Below are positions 52,392 through 60,843 of a stretch of 64,000 bases of DNA, piece after piece. The stretch's first letter is position 1; the number at the start of each line of letters is the position of its first letter. The stretch comes from Bradyrhizobium sp. Ash2021 (lineage in GTDB: Bacteria > Pseudomonadota > Alphaproteobacteria > Rhizobiales > Xanthobacteraceae), in the NCBI RefSeq assembly GCF_031202265.1, contig NZ_CP100604.1, positions 3,392,501 to 3,456,500 of the forward strand, given 5' to 3'. The position numbers and the translations under genes are program-made. The notes under the pieces are model-generated. The model was not told where the DNA came from. It worked only from the letters and a program-made list of their open reading frames with translations, and searched no databases.

Positions 52392-53927
52392 TTAAATCCC
52401 CAGTCTCTGAATCTTGTGCGTCCCGCGCGCGAGCGAGACGTGTTTGGTTTCCATGTAGAAGTCGAACGAATAGTCGCCGCCGTCGCGGCCGATACCGGAT
52501 GATTTCATGCCGCCGAACGGGGTCGGCAGATGGCGGACGTTTTCGGAATTGAGCCAGATCATGCCGGCCTCCAGCGCATCCGCGACGCGCAGCGCGCGGC
52601 CCATGTCGCCGGTCCAGACGTAGCCGGTCAGGCCATATTGCACGCCGTTGGCGATCTCGATCGCGTCGTTCTCGTCGCGGAAGGGGATCACGGTCAGGAA
52701 CGGCCCGAACACTTCCTCCTGCGCCACCCGCATTTTCGAATGCGCTGACGTGACCAGTGTCGGCTGCACATAATGTCCGCCGCCGGGACCGTCATGCGGT
52801 TGGCCGCCGACCGCAATGGTGGCGCCGTCCTTGCGCGCGACGTCGAAATAGCTGCAGACCTTTGCCAGATGCCGCTCGTGGATCAGCGGCCCGATCTCGG
52901 TGACGGGATCGAGCGGATGCCCCACCTTGAGCGCCTTCACCCGCGCGGTGAGTTTTTCGATGAACTTTTCGGCGATGCCTTGCTGGACCAGCAGCCGGCT
53001 CGACGAGGTGCAGCGCTCGCCATTGAGCGAGTAAATCATGAACACGACCGCATCGAGCGCGCGATCCAGATCGGCATCGTCGAACACGATCACCGGGTTC
53101 TTGCCGCCGAGTTCAAAATGCACGCGCTTCAGCGTCGGCGCGCCCTGCGCCATGATCGCCGATCCCGTCGAACTTTCGCCGACGAAGCCGATCGCCTTGA
53201 TCGCGGGATGTTCGGTCAGCGCCTTGCCGGCTTCCTCGCCGATGCCGTGCACCGTATTGAGCACGCCGTCAGGCACGCCGGCCTGCTTTACCAGTTTCGC
53301 CAGCAGGTCGGCCGTCACCGGCGACCATTCGGCCGGCTTGTGTACGACGGTGCAGCCGGCCGCGAGCGCTGGCGCAATCTTCCAGGTCGACAGCATGAAC
53401 GGCGTGTTCCACGGCGTGATCACGCCGACCGGGCCGATCGGCACCCGGGTCGAGATATTCCAGTGCTCTTCGCTCGGCGTGTTGAGGCCGTCGCGCGCTT
53501 CGGCGCACTTGTCGGCGAAAAAGCGGAAATTTTCGGCCGCCCGGACCGCGGCCTTGGCCATGAAGCGATGGGCCTGGCCGGTATCGATGCATTCGAGCAC
53601 GGCGATATCGTCGGCGCGGTCCTCGATCGCGTCGGCCACCCGGTGCAGCAATTTCTTGCGCATGGTCGCCGGCATATCGCGCCAGGCCTTGAAGGCCAGC
53701 GCCGCCGCCGTGGCGGCGCGGTCGATGTCTTCGGCATTGCCGCGGGCGACGGAGGCCAGCAACGCGCCATCGACCGGCGATCTGGTCTCAAAGGTCTGGC
53801 CGGAGATCGACGGCACGATCTTGCCGTCGATCATGTGCCCGATGCCCTCGGCCTTCAATTTGGCGAGCAGCGGGGCTGCGCGGTCGCGGTTGGCCTGAAA
53901 CACATCTTTCGGCGCGATCTTATCCAT
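52392..53927 (-). CDS. hpaE: 5-carboxymethyl-2-hydroxymuconate semialdehyde dehydrogenase
   Basis: 511-residue NAD-dependent aldehyde dehydrogenase. The NAD region is KPAEWSPVTADLL, the glycine motif is FVGESSTGSAI, the catalytic Glu is in HFELGGKNPVIVFDD and the nucleophile Cys in LNGERCTSSSRLL. It oxidises the ring-opened product of HpaD. Family and operon position give the name. The gene starts at the ATG with GGAGAAAG upstream, overlapping the end of hpaF by eight bases. Confidence 0.92.
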   Translation of the reverse strand: MDKIAPKDVFQANRDRAAPLLAKLKAEGIGHMIDGKIVPSISGQTFETRSPVDGALLASVARGNAEDIDRAATAAALAFKAWRDMPATMRKKLLHRVADAIEDRADDIAVLECIDTGQAHRFMAKAAVRAAENFRFFADKCAEARDGLNTPSEEHWNISTRVPIGPVGVITPWNTPFMLSTWKIAPALAAGCTVVHKPAEWSPVTADLLAKLVKQAGVPDGVLNTVHGIGEEAGKALTEHPAIKAIGFVGESSTGSAIMAQGAPTLKRVHFELGGKNPVIVFDDADLDRALDAVVFMIYSLNGERCTSSSRLLVQQGIAEKFIEKLTARVKALKVGHPLDPVTEIGPLIHERHLAKVCSYFDVARKDGATIAVGGQPHDGPGGGHYVQPTLVTSAHSKMRVAQEEVFGPFLTVIPFRDENDAIEIANGVQYGLTGYVWTGDMGRALRVADALEAGMIWLNSENVRHLPTPFGGMKSSGIGRDGGDYSFDFYMETKHVSLARGTHKIQRLGI

Positions 53928-54318
53928 GGACTTTCTCCACTTTCAGGGCTTCGTGGATGTTGTTGCGCTTCCAGCTGGTTTCCTTGTCGTTGATCTGCAT
54001 GTCGAACGACAGCGCGAATTTGCTGTTGGCAAAGACTGGATCAAGATGGGCCGACAGCGCCTTAAAGATGTGTTCGCCGGCCTTCTTGCGGGTCGCGAGA
54101 TCGCGCCCCTCGCCAAGCCGCAGTACCATGTCGAGAAAGCCCAGGTTTTTCTGGCCATCGGCGATCGCATAATGTTCGCATTTGACAGCACGCACGCGGA
54201 TGCCGCCGAGCGGGAAGATGCCGGTTTCGACCGCGGCCTTGCGCACCAGTTCGACGACGTTGCCCATATCGACGAGGGCATCGAGATTGGCGGAATATTC
54301 GATCGTGAAATGGGGCAT
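53920..54318 (-). CDS. hpaF: 5-carboxymethyl-2-hydroxymuconate delta-isomerase
   Basis: 132 residues; the N-terminal MPHFTIEYSANLDALVDMGN shows Pro2, the catalytic base of this tautomerase-like trimeric isomerase. Later LGEGRDLATRKKAGEHIFKA fits the family. It converts the 2-hydroxymuconate to the oxo form for decarboxylation. GGAG precedes the start by seven to ten bases. It overlaps hpaE. Confidence 0.92.
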   Translation of the reverse strand: MPHFTIEYSANLDALVDMGNVVELVRKAAVETGIFPLGGIRVRAVKCEHYAIADGQKNLGFLDMVLRLGEGRDLATRKKAGEHIFKALSAHLDPVFANSKFALSFDMQINDKETSWKRNNIHEALKVEKVHG

Positions 54319-54351
54319 GGCCGGCTCACTCCTGCAATTGGTCTGAAACCA

Positions 54352-55158
54352 TCAAGCGAAGTAACAGCTCACCGAGCCGCAGGGACCATAATCGGCCTGG
54401 ATCGTGTCGCCTTTGCGGGTCTCGATCGGGCGGATGAAGGATCCCGCCAGCACCACCTGACCCGCTTCGAGCGCCAGTCCGTTCGGCGCGATCTTGTTGG
54501 CAAGCCAGGCTACGCTGGTCGCGGGATGATTGAGCACGCCGGCGGCAAGCCCGGTTTCTTCCAACTGGCCGTTGCGGAAACAAAGCGCGCCGATCCAGCG
54601 CAAATCGGCATCCATCGGCCGTATCGGGCGGCCGCCGAGCACGATGCCGGCATTCGCGGCGTTGTCGGCGATGGTGTCGAAGATCTTTCGGGTCGCTTTG
54701 GTCTCTCGGTCGACCCGCTCGATCCGCGTATCGAGGATTTCCAGCGCGGGCACCACGAAGTCGGTGGCGTTGAGGACGTCGAACATGGTGCAGTCCGGCC
54801 CCGCCAGCCGCGTCTTCATGACGAAGGCAAGCTCCGCTTCGACGCGCGTCGCGATAAAGCGATCGGTCGGGACCAGCCCGCCATCGGCAAAGAACATGTC
54901 GTCGAGCAGGATGCCGGAATCCGGTTCGTCGATATTGAGCGCGCTCTGCATCGCCTTCGAGGTCAGGCCGATCTTGTGGCCTTTGACGACGCGGCCCTGC
55001 GCCACCTTCATCTCGATCCACGCCTTCTGGATCGCGTAGGCGTCGGCGATATCGACGCCGGGATGCTCCAGCGAAATCTGCCGGATCTGTGTCCGGGTTT
55101 TCTCCGCGTGATCGAGCCGTTCGGCGGCGCTGCGGATTTCGTCTTTGGAGAGGGCCAT
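54352..55158 (-). CDS. hpaH: 2-oxo-hepta-3-ene-1,7-dioate hydratase
   Basis: 268 residues of the HpaH/MhpD hydratase family: GRVVKGHKIGLTSKAMQSAL, SGILLDDMFFADGGLVPTDR and the metal-site region VEAELAFVMKTRL with conserved Glu residues. The tail carries DYGPCGSVSCYFA. It adds water to 2-oxohept-3-ene-1,7-dioate to make the aldolase substrate. The ATG at 55158 is taken as start; a GTG at 55167 is the alternative. First gene of the minus-strand hpa operon, divergent from hpaR. Confidence 0.88.
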   Translation of the reverse strand: MALSKDEIRSAAERLDHAEKTRTQIRQISLEHPGVDIADAYAIQKAWIEMKVAQGRVVKGHKIGLTSKAMQSALNIDEPDSGILLDDMFFADGGLVPTDRFIATRVEAELAFVMKTRLAGPDCTMFDVLNATDFVVPALEILDTRIERVDRETKATRKIFDTIADNAANAGIVLGGRPIRPMDADLRWIGALCFRNGQLEETGLAAGVLNHPATSVAWLANKIAPNGLALEAGQVVLAGSFIRPIETRKGDTIQADYGPCGSVSCYFA

Positions 55159-55293
55159 GGGCGACACGCAAAAAGAGGATGCGGGGAGATGATTAACATG
55201 TTAAGTTTATCAGATCAAATCGAATTGACGTTGTTGCACTGCAAAACTTGCAGCCCGTCGAAACCGGCGTTTCCTGATCGCGGAAGGTTGACG
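55159..55293. promoter_or_regulatory. hpaH-hpaR divergent promoter/operator region
   Basis: 135 bp between divergent genes. A 12-bp perfect palindrome, ttaacatgttaa, lies at 55193-55204, where MarR-type repressors such as HpaR typically bind. On the minus strand TTGATC and TAATCA, 17 bases apart, form a plausible hpaH promoter whose -10 overlaps the palindrome, consistent with repression by steric hindrance. The promoter boxes are inferred; the palindrome is seen. Confidence 0.5.
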
Positions 55294-55830
55294 ATGGCAG
55301 GTAAGAAATCCCCGAACGGTCCAGGTTCGACCGCCGCAGAGACGTCCAGGGTTCGGCGGACACCGATGCGCGAATTCTCGCGTTCGCTGCCGATGTCATT
55401 GTTGCGCGCGCGCGAGGCGGTCATGCGCCAGTTCCGTCCGTCGCTGCGCAATCACGGCCTGACCGAACAGCAATGGCGGATCCTGCGCGCGCTGACCGCG
55501 GTGGACGCGATCGAGGTGACGGAACTGGCGCGGGTCGCCTTCCTGCTCGGCCCGAGCCTGTCGCGAATCCTGCGGGACCTCGAGGCGCGCCATTTGATCG
55601 AGCGACGCGCGGCCAAGGCCGATCTGCGCCGCGGCATGGTGTCGATTTCGGCAAAGGGATTGAAGCTGATTGAGGCGGTCGCGCCGACGTCAGAATCTAT
55701 TTATGCCGCTATCACCAAACTTTACGGTGCCCGCAAACTCAGCGAATTGCAGGACATGCTCAGCGCGCTGGAGGACAGCCTTTCGGGACTGGAAGTCGCT
55801 GGCGCCGGCGATGCCGAGGCGGACGAGTGA
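55294..55830 (+). CDS. hpaR: MarR-family homoprotocatechuate operon regulator
   Basis: 178 residues. The core matches HpaR: LLRAREAVMRQFRPSLRNHG then LTEQQWRILRALTAVDAIEV, winged-helix recognition LGPSLSRILRDLEARHLIER and RGMVSISAKGLKLIEAVAPT. A 35-residue basic N-terminal extension (GKKSPNGPGSTAAETSRVRR) is longer than in enteric HpaR. HpaR represses the meta-cleavage genes until the aromatic effector binds. The ATG at 55294 has GGAAGG eight bases upstream. Confidence 0.86.
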   Translation: MAGKKSPNGPGSTAAETSRVRRTPMREFSRSLPMSLLRAREAVMRQFRPSLRNHGLTEQQWRILRALTAVDAIEVTELARVAFLLGPSLSRILRDLEARHLIERRAAKADLRRGMVSISAKGLKLIEAVAPTSESIYAAITKLYGARKLSELQDMLSALEDSLSGLEVAGAGDAEADE

Positions 55831-55839
55831 GCGCAAATT

Positions 55840-55853
55840 TGCATGATAATGCA
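55840..55853. promoter_or_regulatory. Inverted repeat downstream of hpaR, possible operator
   Basis: tgcat-gata-atgca lies nine bases after the hpaR stop, within the 298-bp gap before the ABC importer genes. The rest of the gap (to 56128) shows no clear promoter or repeat. It could be an operator linking the importer to HpaR or another regulator, but it does not share sequence with the 55193 palindrome. Confidence 0.3.
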
Positions 55854-56128
55854 TAACGGGACGCATAGCTTGGGTTCGCTGCACGTTGTTTGAGCAGCCA
55901 AAGCGATTGCCGATCGCACGAAACGGCCGGGAATAGGCCGGGCAGTCAGGCGTTAATATTCTCTGGCCGTCGCATTCGGCGACACATCTGCACCGTTAGT
56001 CGAACTCCCCGCGATATCAATTTACTAAGGGCGCGAGAGTCCTTAAGACGCATCCGGTTACGCGTCCGGTCAAGGACCGCTAAAACCAAGAAAGGCCGAC
56101 GAAGAAGCCCGGCCTCAGGGAGGAATGG

Positions 56129-57274
56129 ATGAAGCTTACGAGACGCGATTTCGCGGCCGGTATCGTAGCCGGTATTGCCGCACCCCACATCATCACCAGT
56201 GCGAAGGCGCAGGGCGCCACTATCAAGATCGGCATGTGCGTGCCGGCGACGGGGCCCGCGGCCGAACAGGGGCTTTGGGCGCAGAACGGTGCAAAGCTTG
56301 CGCTCGCAGCCGTCAACAAGGCCGGCGGCGTGCTCGGCAAACAGGTCGAACTCGTCATCGAAGACGACCAAACCACCAATCCCGGTATCGTTCTGGCGTT
56401 TTCGAAACTGGCCGCGCAGAACGACATCGTCGCCTTCCTGGGTTCGATCCGCTCGACCCAGGTGCATGCCATGGCCCCCGACGTTCTCAAGCTCGGCAAA
56501 CCCGTCATGATCGGGGGAACCGATCCCACGCTCACCCATATGGGCAATCAATGGCTGTTCCGCTTCCGGCCCAATGACAGCTATTCCGGCCGCGTCATCG
56601 CCGACTACGGCGTCAACACGCTCGGCAAGAAAAAATGGGCGATCGTCCATTCGACCGACGCCTTCGGAACCGCAGGGGGAAAGGCCCTGGCCTCGGCGCT
56701 CGAAAAGCTCGGCACCCCGGCGGTGCTCGACCAGGGCTATGCCAACCAGAGCCAGGATTTCACGCCGGTCGTGCTGGCGGTGAAGCAGTCCGGCGCCGAC
56801 GTTCTCGGCACGTATTTTACCTTCGAAAACGATCTCGGGATTTTCGCCCGTCAGCTCCGTCAGCTCGGCGTCAACATTCCCTGGGTGGGCTCGCCCTCGG
56901 TGGTGGCGGTTTCGTCGACCAAACTGGCCGGCCCGGCGCTGTATGGCACCTATGGCGTGGCCGATTACGCGGAAGAATCCAGCGACGCCTCCAAGACCTT
57001 CGGCAAGGCCTATCGTGACGCCTACAAGACCGCGCCGGACAATCAAAGCGCATGGCCCTACGATGCCGTCACCATCCTGTCGGCGGCGATCAACAAGGCC
57101 GGCTCGACCGATCCCGGGAAAATCCGCGAGGCGCTGCTTGCCACCAAGAAAACCCCCGGTGCGGAAGGCGAATACAATTTCGACCAGAACGGCGATGGCC
57201 TGCACGGCTACAATGTCGTGAAGAACGACAAGGGAACTATCGTTTACGACAAGCACATCGACTTCAACGATTGA
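56129..57274 (+). CDS. ABC transporter substrate-binding protein, LivK type, Tat-exported
   Basis: 381 residues. The leader has TRRDFAAGIVAGIAAPHIIT then SAKAQ, a Tat-type signal. The mature protein begins TIKIGMCVPATGPAAEQGLW and shows the type I binding fold with ELVIEDDQTTNPGIVLAF and GSPSVVAVSSTKLAGPALYG. Members of this group bind amino acids or aromatic carboxylates. Position between hpaR and the permease genes suggests an aromatic or sugar-acid ligand; this is inference. The start has GGGAGG upstream. Confidence 0.86.
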   Translation: MKLTRRDFAAGIVAGIAAPHIITSAKAQGATIKIGMCVPATGPAAEQGLWAQNGAKLALAAVNKAGGVLGKQVELVIEDDQTTNPGIVLAFSKLAAQNDIVAFLGSIRSTQVHAMAPDVLKLGKPVMIGGTDPTLTHMGNQWLFRFRPNDSYSGRVIADYGVNTLGKKKWAIVHSTDAFGTAGGKALASALEKLGTPAVLDQGYANQSQDFTPVVLAVKQSGADVLGTYFTFENDLGIFARQLRQLGVNIPWVGSPSVVAVSSTKLAGPALYGTYGVADYAEESSDASKTFGKAYRDAYKTAPDNQSAWPYDAVTILSAAINKAGSTDPGKIREALLATKKTPGAEGEYNFDQNGDGLHGYNVVKNDKGTIVYDKHIDFND

Positions 57275-57281
57275 TCGCGAC

Positions 57282-57319
57282 GCGGGCTCCCTTCGCGTGA
57301 GGGGAGCCCGCGGGCTTTT
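57282..57319 (+). terminator. Stem-loop between the binding-protein and permease genes
   Basis: A perfect 10-bp stem (gcgggctccc / gggagcccgc) with a ten-base loop, then gggctttt. It lies eight bases past the stop of the binding-protein gene. Such loops often attenuate read-through or protect the upstream mRNA, giving more binding protein than permease. Confidence 0.55.
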
Positions 57320-57387
57320 GATGACCGGCTTCGCGCTGCTGCCGGTCGTCACATGGCCGCGAGCGAATTCTCCCACCGAGTGTTGTC

Positions 57388-58263
57388 ATGGATCTCGCAC
57401 TGCAACTGCTCTTTACCGGCATCGGCATCGGCGCCGTTTATGCGCTGGTCGCGCTCGGCTTCGTGCTGATCTTCCGCGCCACCAATGTGGTGAATTTTGC
57501 GCAAGGCGAATTCTCAATGGTCGCCGCCTATCTGATGGTGGTGTTCGCCGTCGATCTCGGCTGGCCCTATTGGCTGTCGTTCCTGCTCGCGCTCACCGGC
57601 ATGGCCTTGGTCGGCGTGATCTTCAATCTCGGGGTCTATTATCCGCTGCGTCATCGCACGTTCCTGCCCGTCATCATCGCGACCATCGGCGCTTCGATCC
57701 TGCTCGCCAATTCCGTGCTTGCGATCTACGGCCCGCAGCCGCAGGTGCTGCAGGGTTGGTTCGAGACGCCCGGCATCCAGCTCGGCCCGGTCTATCTCGA
57801 CAGCCAGTATCTCCTGATCATCGCAGTGACGTTTGCGCTGGTGATCTTCAACTACTGGTTCTTCGAGAAGACGCTGCTCGGCAAGAAGCTGCAGGCGACC
57901 TCGCAGGACAAGGAAATGGCCTCGCTGCTCGGCATTTCCGTTTCCACGATGATCATGATCACCTTCATCTATTCGGCCGTGCTCGGCGGTCTCGCCGGCA
58001 TCCTCGTCGCACCCGTGCTGTTCGTGTCGATCCAGATGGGCTCGACGATCGCGCTGAAAGCCTTTGCCGCCACCATCATCGGCGGCTTCGGCGATGTCGC
58101 GGGCGCGATCATCGGCGGACTGGCGCTCGGCGTGATCGAAACCTTTGGCGCGGCGTATATCTCCGTGCCCTACAAGGACGGCTTTGCGTTCCTGGTGCTG
58201 GTGGCGTTCCTGATCTTCCGGCCGCAGGGTATTTTTGGCGAACGCGTGGCGGAGAAAGCATGA
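57388..58263 (+). CDS. Branched-chain amino-acid-type ABC permease (LivH)
   Basis: 291-residue membrane protein with about eight hydrophobic segments. FRATNVVNFAQGEFSMVAAY is the LivH N-terminal signature; the loop FFEKTLLGKKLQATSQDKEM and IIGGFGDVAGAIIGGLALGV are also conserved. It forms the channel with the LivM half of the next protein. Its stop overlaps the next ATG (ATGA at 58260-58263). Confidence 0.9.
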   Translation: MDLALQLLFTGIGIGAVYALVALGFVLIFRATNVVNFAQGEFSMVAAYLMVVFAVDLGWPYWLSFLLALTGMALVGVIFNLGVYYPLRHRTFLPVIIATIGASILLANSVLAIYGPQPQVLQGWFETPGIQLGPVYLDSQYLLIIAVTFALVIFNYWFFEKTLLGKKLQATSQDKEMASLLGISVSTMIMITFIYSAVLGGLAGILVAPVLFVSIQMGSTIALKAFAATIIGGFGDVAGAIIGGLALGVIETFGAAYISVPYKDGFAFLVLVAFLIFRPQGIFGERVAEKA

Positions 58264-60041
58264 GCTCCCCCAGCGAAAATATGCCGGTTACCGTGTCCGT
58301 GCCGCGTTCGAAGCCGCTGCTGCTTCGGCATCTGCCGTATTTCATCGGCGCGGCTGCGCTCGTCGCGCTCGCCGCAACCATGCAGTTCGATGGTTACATC
58401 CTCAACATCCTGATGCAGGCGACCACGTTTGCAATCGCGGTGTTCGGCCTTTCGGTGGTGCTCGGCCTCTGCGGCCAGATCAATCTGGCGCAGGCGGCGT
58501 TCTTCGGTTTCGGCGCCTATGCCGTCGGTATCGGCACGTCAGACTACCACATCAGCTACTGGTTCTGCCTGCTGGCGGGCTGCCTGATGGCGCTGGTCGC
58601 CGGCGCGGTGTTGGGCATGTCGACGCTGCGTCTCGGCGGGCATTACCTCGCCATGGTGACGATCTCGTTCCAGCAGATCGTCACGCTGGTCATGATCAAC
58701 GCGATCTGGCTCACCCATGGTCCGGACGGCGTGTCGCGGATCGGCCGGCCTGATCTGTTCCAGAGTTCGCAATCCTATCTCGCGTTCTGCGTCGGCATGC
58801 TCGCGCTGGTCGGCTATTTCGTCTGGCATCTGCCGGACACGCGGCTTGGACGCGCGATGCGCGCGGTGCGCGACAACGAGCTTGCGGCCGGCGTCGTCGG
58901 CATCGACGTGTTCCGCACCAAGGTCTACGCGTTCGCGCTGTGCGCGGTGCTGGGCGGGCTGGCCGGCGGCCTGTTCGCCGGCGGATTTGCCTATGTCAGC
59001 CCGGATCAATTTTCGTTCGCCGAATCGATCGTGTTCCTCACGATGTCCTTGCTCGGCGGCGTGGCCTCTCCAATCGGCTCGGCGATCGGCACGGGGTTGT
59101 TGATCCTGATCCCGGAATGGCTGCGCTTCCTCAAAAGCGTTCCCGGACTTTATCTGGCGATCTACGGCCTGTCCGTGATCCTGATCATACGCTTCATGCC
59201 TGATGGTATCTGGGGCTTTGTCGCCGCCGCCTTTGAGCGATGGCGCGCGCAGCTCAAGACGCCGCCGGCGGCGGCCGCGTTGCAACTGAAGCCCGCGACC
59301 GTCGGCGGCGATATCGTGCTCGAAGTCACCGGGCTCTCGAAATATTTCGGCGGCCTCAAAGCGGTCGACGGCGTCGATATCGCGGTCAAGCGCGGCGGCG
59401 TGCATGCGCTGATCGGGCCGAACGGTTCCGGCAAGACCACGACGCTCAACGTGCTCTCCGGCCTCTACAAGGCAACCGCGGGCAAAATATTACTCGACGG
59501 CACCGACATCACCACCATGCCGCCGCATCAGCGCACGGCCGCGGGCCTCGGGCGTACGTTCCAGAACATCCGTCTGTTCCGCTCGATGACCGCGCTGGAA
59601 AACGTCGAGATCGGTGCCGAGCGTCCCGGCAACAAGATGATCGGCGAGGGCGGTGACGCCGCCCTGACCGAACGGGCGATGGAAGCGCTGACCTTCGTCG
59701 GTCTGGGCGGCCGCGCCAATGAACTGATCTCGGGCTTCTCCTACGGCCACCAGCGGCTGATCGAGATCGCACGCGCGCTCGCCGCCAATCCGACGCTGCT
59801 TTTGCTCGACGAGCCCGCGGCCGGCTTGAACTCGACCGAAAAACTCGAACTGCATGAACTGCTGAAGCGGATCGCAGCGCAAGGCCTCACCATCCTGATC
59901 ATCGATCACGACATGACGCTGGTCTCGGAAGCCGCCCAGCACATCACCGTGCTCAATTTCGGACGCCGCATCGCGGACGGCGAATCGATGGCGGTGCTGC
60001 GCCATCCCGACGTCGTCTCCGCCTATCTCGGAACCGAATAA
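58260..60041 (+). CDS. LivM-LivG fusion: ABC permease joined to ATP-binding domain
   Basis: 593 residues. Residues about 20-330 are a LivM permease (VLGLCGQINLAQAAFFGFGA; loop DTRLGRAMRAVRDNELAAGV). Residues about 350-593 are a LivG ATPase: Walker A LIGPNGSGKTTTLN, a degenerate signature FSYGHQRLIEIARALA, Walker B LLLLDEPAAGLNSTE and switch IIDHDMTLV. The linker is about 20 residues, rich in Pro/Ala. Fused forms occur in some alpha- and betaproteobacterial importers. The ATG at 58260 overlaps livH; the long open frame upstream is not used. The stop overlaps livF. Confidence 0.88.
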   Translation: MSSPSENMPVTVSVPRSKPLLLRHLPYFIGAAALVALAATMQFDGYILNILMQATTFAIAVFGLSVVLGLCGQINLAQAAFFGFGAYAVGIGTSDYHISYWFCLLAGCLMALVAGAVLGMSTLRLGGHYLAMVTISFQQIVTLVMINAIWLTHGPDGVSRIGRPDLFQSSQSYLAFCVGMLALVGYFVWHLPDTRLGRAMRAVRDNELAAGVVGIDVFRTKVYAFALCAVLGGLAGGLFAGGFAYVSPDQFSFAESIVFLTMSLLGGVASPIGSAIGTGLLILIPEWLRFLKSVPGLYLAIYGLSVILIIRFMPDGIWGFVAAAFERWRAQLKTPPAAAALQLKPATVGGDIVLEVTGLSKYFGGLKAVDGVDIAVKRGGVHALIGPNGSGKTTTLNVLSGLYKATAGKILLDGTDITTMPPHQRTAAGLGRTFQNIRLFRSMTALENVEIGAERPGNKMIGEGGDAALTERAMEALTFVGLGGRANELISGFSYGHQRLIEIARALAANPTLLLLDEPAAGLNSTEKLELHELLKRIAAQGLTILIIDHDMTLVSEAAQHITVLNFGRRIADGESMAVLRHPDVVSAYLGTE

Positions 60042-60769
60042 TGGCGCTGCTCGAAATCCACGATCTGGTGGTCCGCTACGGCGAAATCGAGGCGCTGCGC
60101 GGTATCTCGCTCAATGTCGAAGAGGGCCAGGTGGTGACCCTGCTCGGCGCCAACGGCGCCGGCAAGTCGACCACGCTGCGCGCGATCTCCGGTCTCGCCA
60201 AGCCTGCATCCGGCGACATCCTTTACGACGGCAAGCCGATCGCCGGTCTCGGACCGGAAGCGATCGTGCGCATGGGCATCTCGCACGTGCCGGAAGGGCG
60301 GCGGGTGTTCCCGGGCCTGACCGTGAAAGAAAACATCATGCTCGGCGCGTCCAATCGCCGGGTCGCAACGTCGCAATTGTCGCGCGAAGCGGACGCGATG
60401 TTCGACCTGTTTCCGGACATCCGCGCGTTCTCCAATGCGCTGGGCTGGACCTTGTCCGGCGGCCAGTTGCAGATGGTCGCGGTCGCCCGCGGGCTGATGG
60501 CGAAGCCGCGGCTGTTGCTCTTGGACGAGCCGTCGCTGGGGCTCGCGCCGGTGATCGTGCAGGCGGTGTTCCGCATTATTTCGCAGATCAGACAAGACAC
60601 CACGGTCTTGCTCGTCGAGCAAAATGCGCGCATGGGACTTTCAGTTGCCGATCACGGCTTCGTCCTGGAAACCGGACGGATCGTGCTGGGCGGCAAGCCC
60701 GACGAATTGTGGGGCAACGAAGCCATTGCCGCCGCCTATCTCGGCGGTCACGCCAAAGCAAGCGCCTAG
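60041..60769 (+). CDS. ABC transporter ATP-binding protein (LivF)
   Basis: 242-residue ATPase with Walker A LLGANGAGKSTTLRA, signature WTLSGGQLQMVAVARGL, Walker B LLLLDEPSLGLAPV and switch LLVEQN. The ATG shares its A with the stop of the LivM-LivG gene (taATG). It completes the second importer. Its own stop lies at the edge of a palindromic repeat. Confidence 0.9.
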   Translation: MALLEIHDLVVRYGEIEALRGISLNVEEGQVVTLLGANGAGKSTTLRAISGLAKPASGDILYDGKPIAGLGPEAIVRMGISHVPEGRRVFPGLTVKENIMLGASNRRVATSQLSREADAMFDLFPDIRAFSNALGWTLSGGQLQMVAVARGLMAKPRLLLLDEPSLGLAPVIVQAVFRIISQIRQDTTVLLVEQNARMGLSVADHGFVLETGRIVLGGKPDELWGNEAIAAAYLGGHAKASA

Positions 60770-60817
60770 AGCATGATCCGGAAAAGTGGGCACCGGTTTT
60801 CCGAAAAGATCATGCTC
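60769..60817. repeat. Palindrome gagcatgatcc...gatcatgctc
   Basis: gagcatgatccggaaaagtg on the left and ttttccgaaaagatcatgct then c on the right form a long hairpin. This element is widespread in Rhizobiales intergenic regions. It begins in the last base of the livF stop codon and may be a terminator or RNA processing site. Confidence 0.8.
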
Positions 60818-60843
60818 AAACCAAAGTAACGAGCTAACCATTC

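Noticed and set aside
53926..55293. Long plus-strand extension upstream of hpaR
   Set aside because: It is antisense to hpaF and hpaH; hpaR has a good ribosome site at its ATG at 55294.
57297..58259. Extension of the LivM-LivG frame upstream
   Set aside because: It overlaps the livH gene in another frame, and a normal ATG overlaps the livH stop at 58260.
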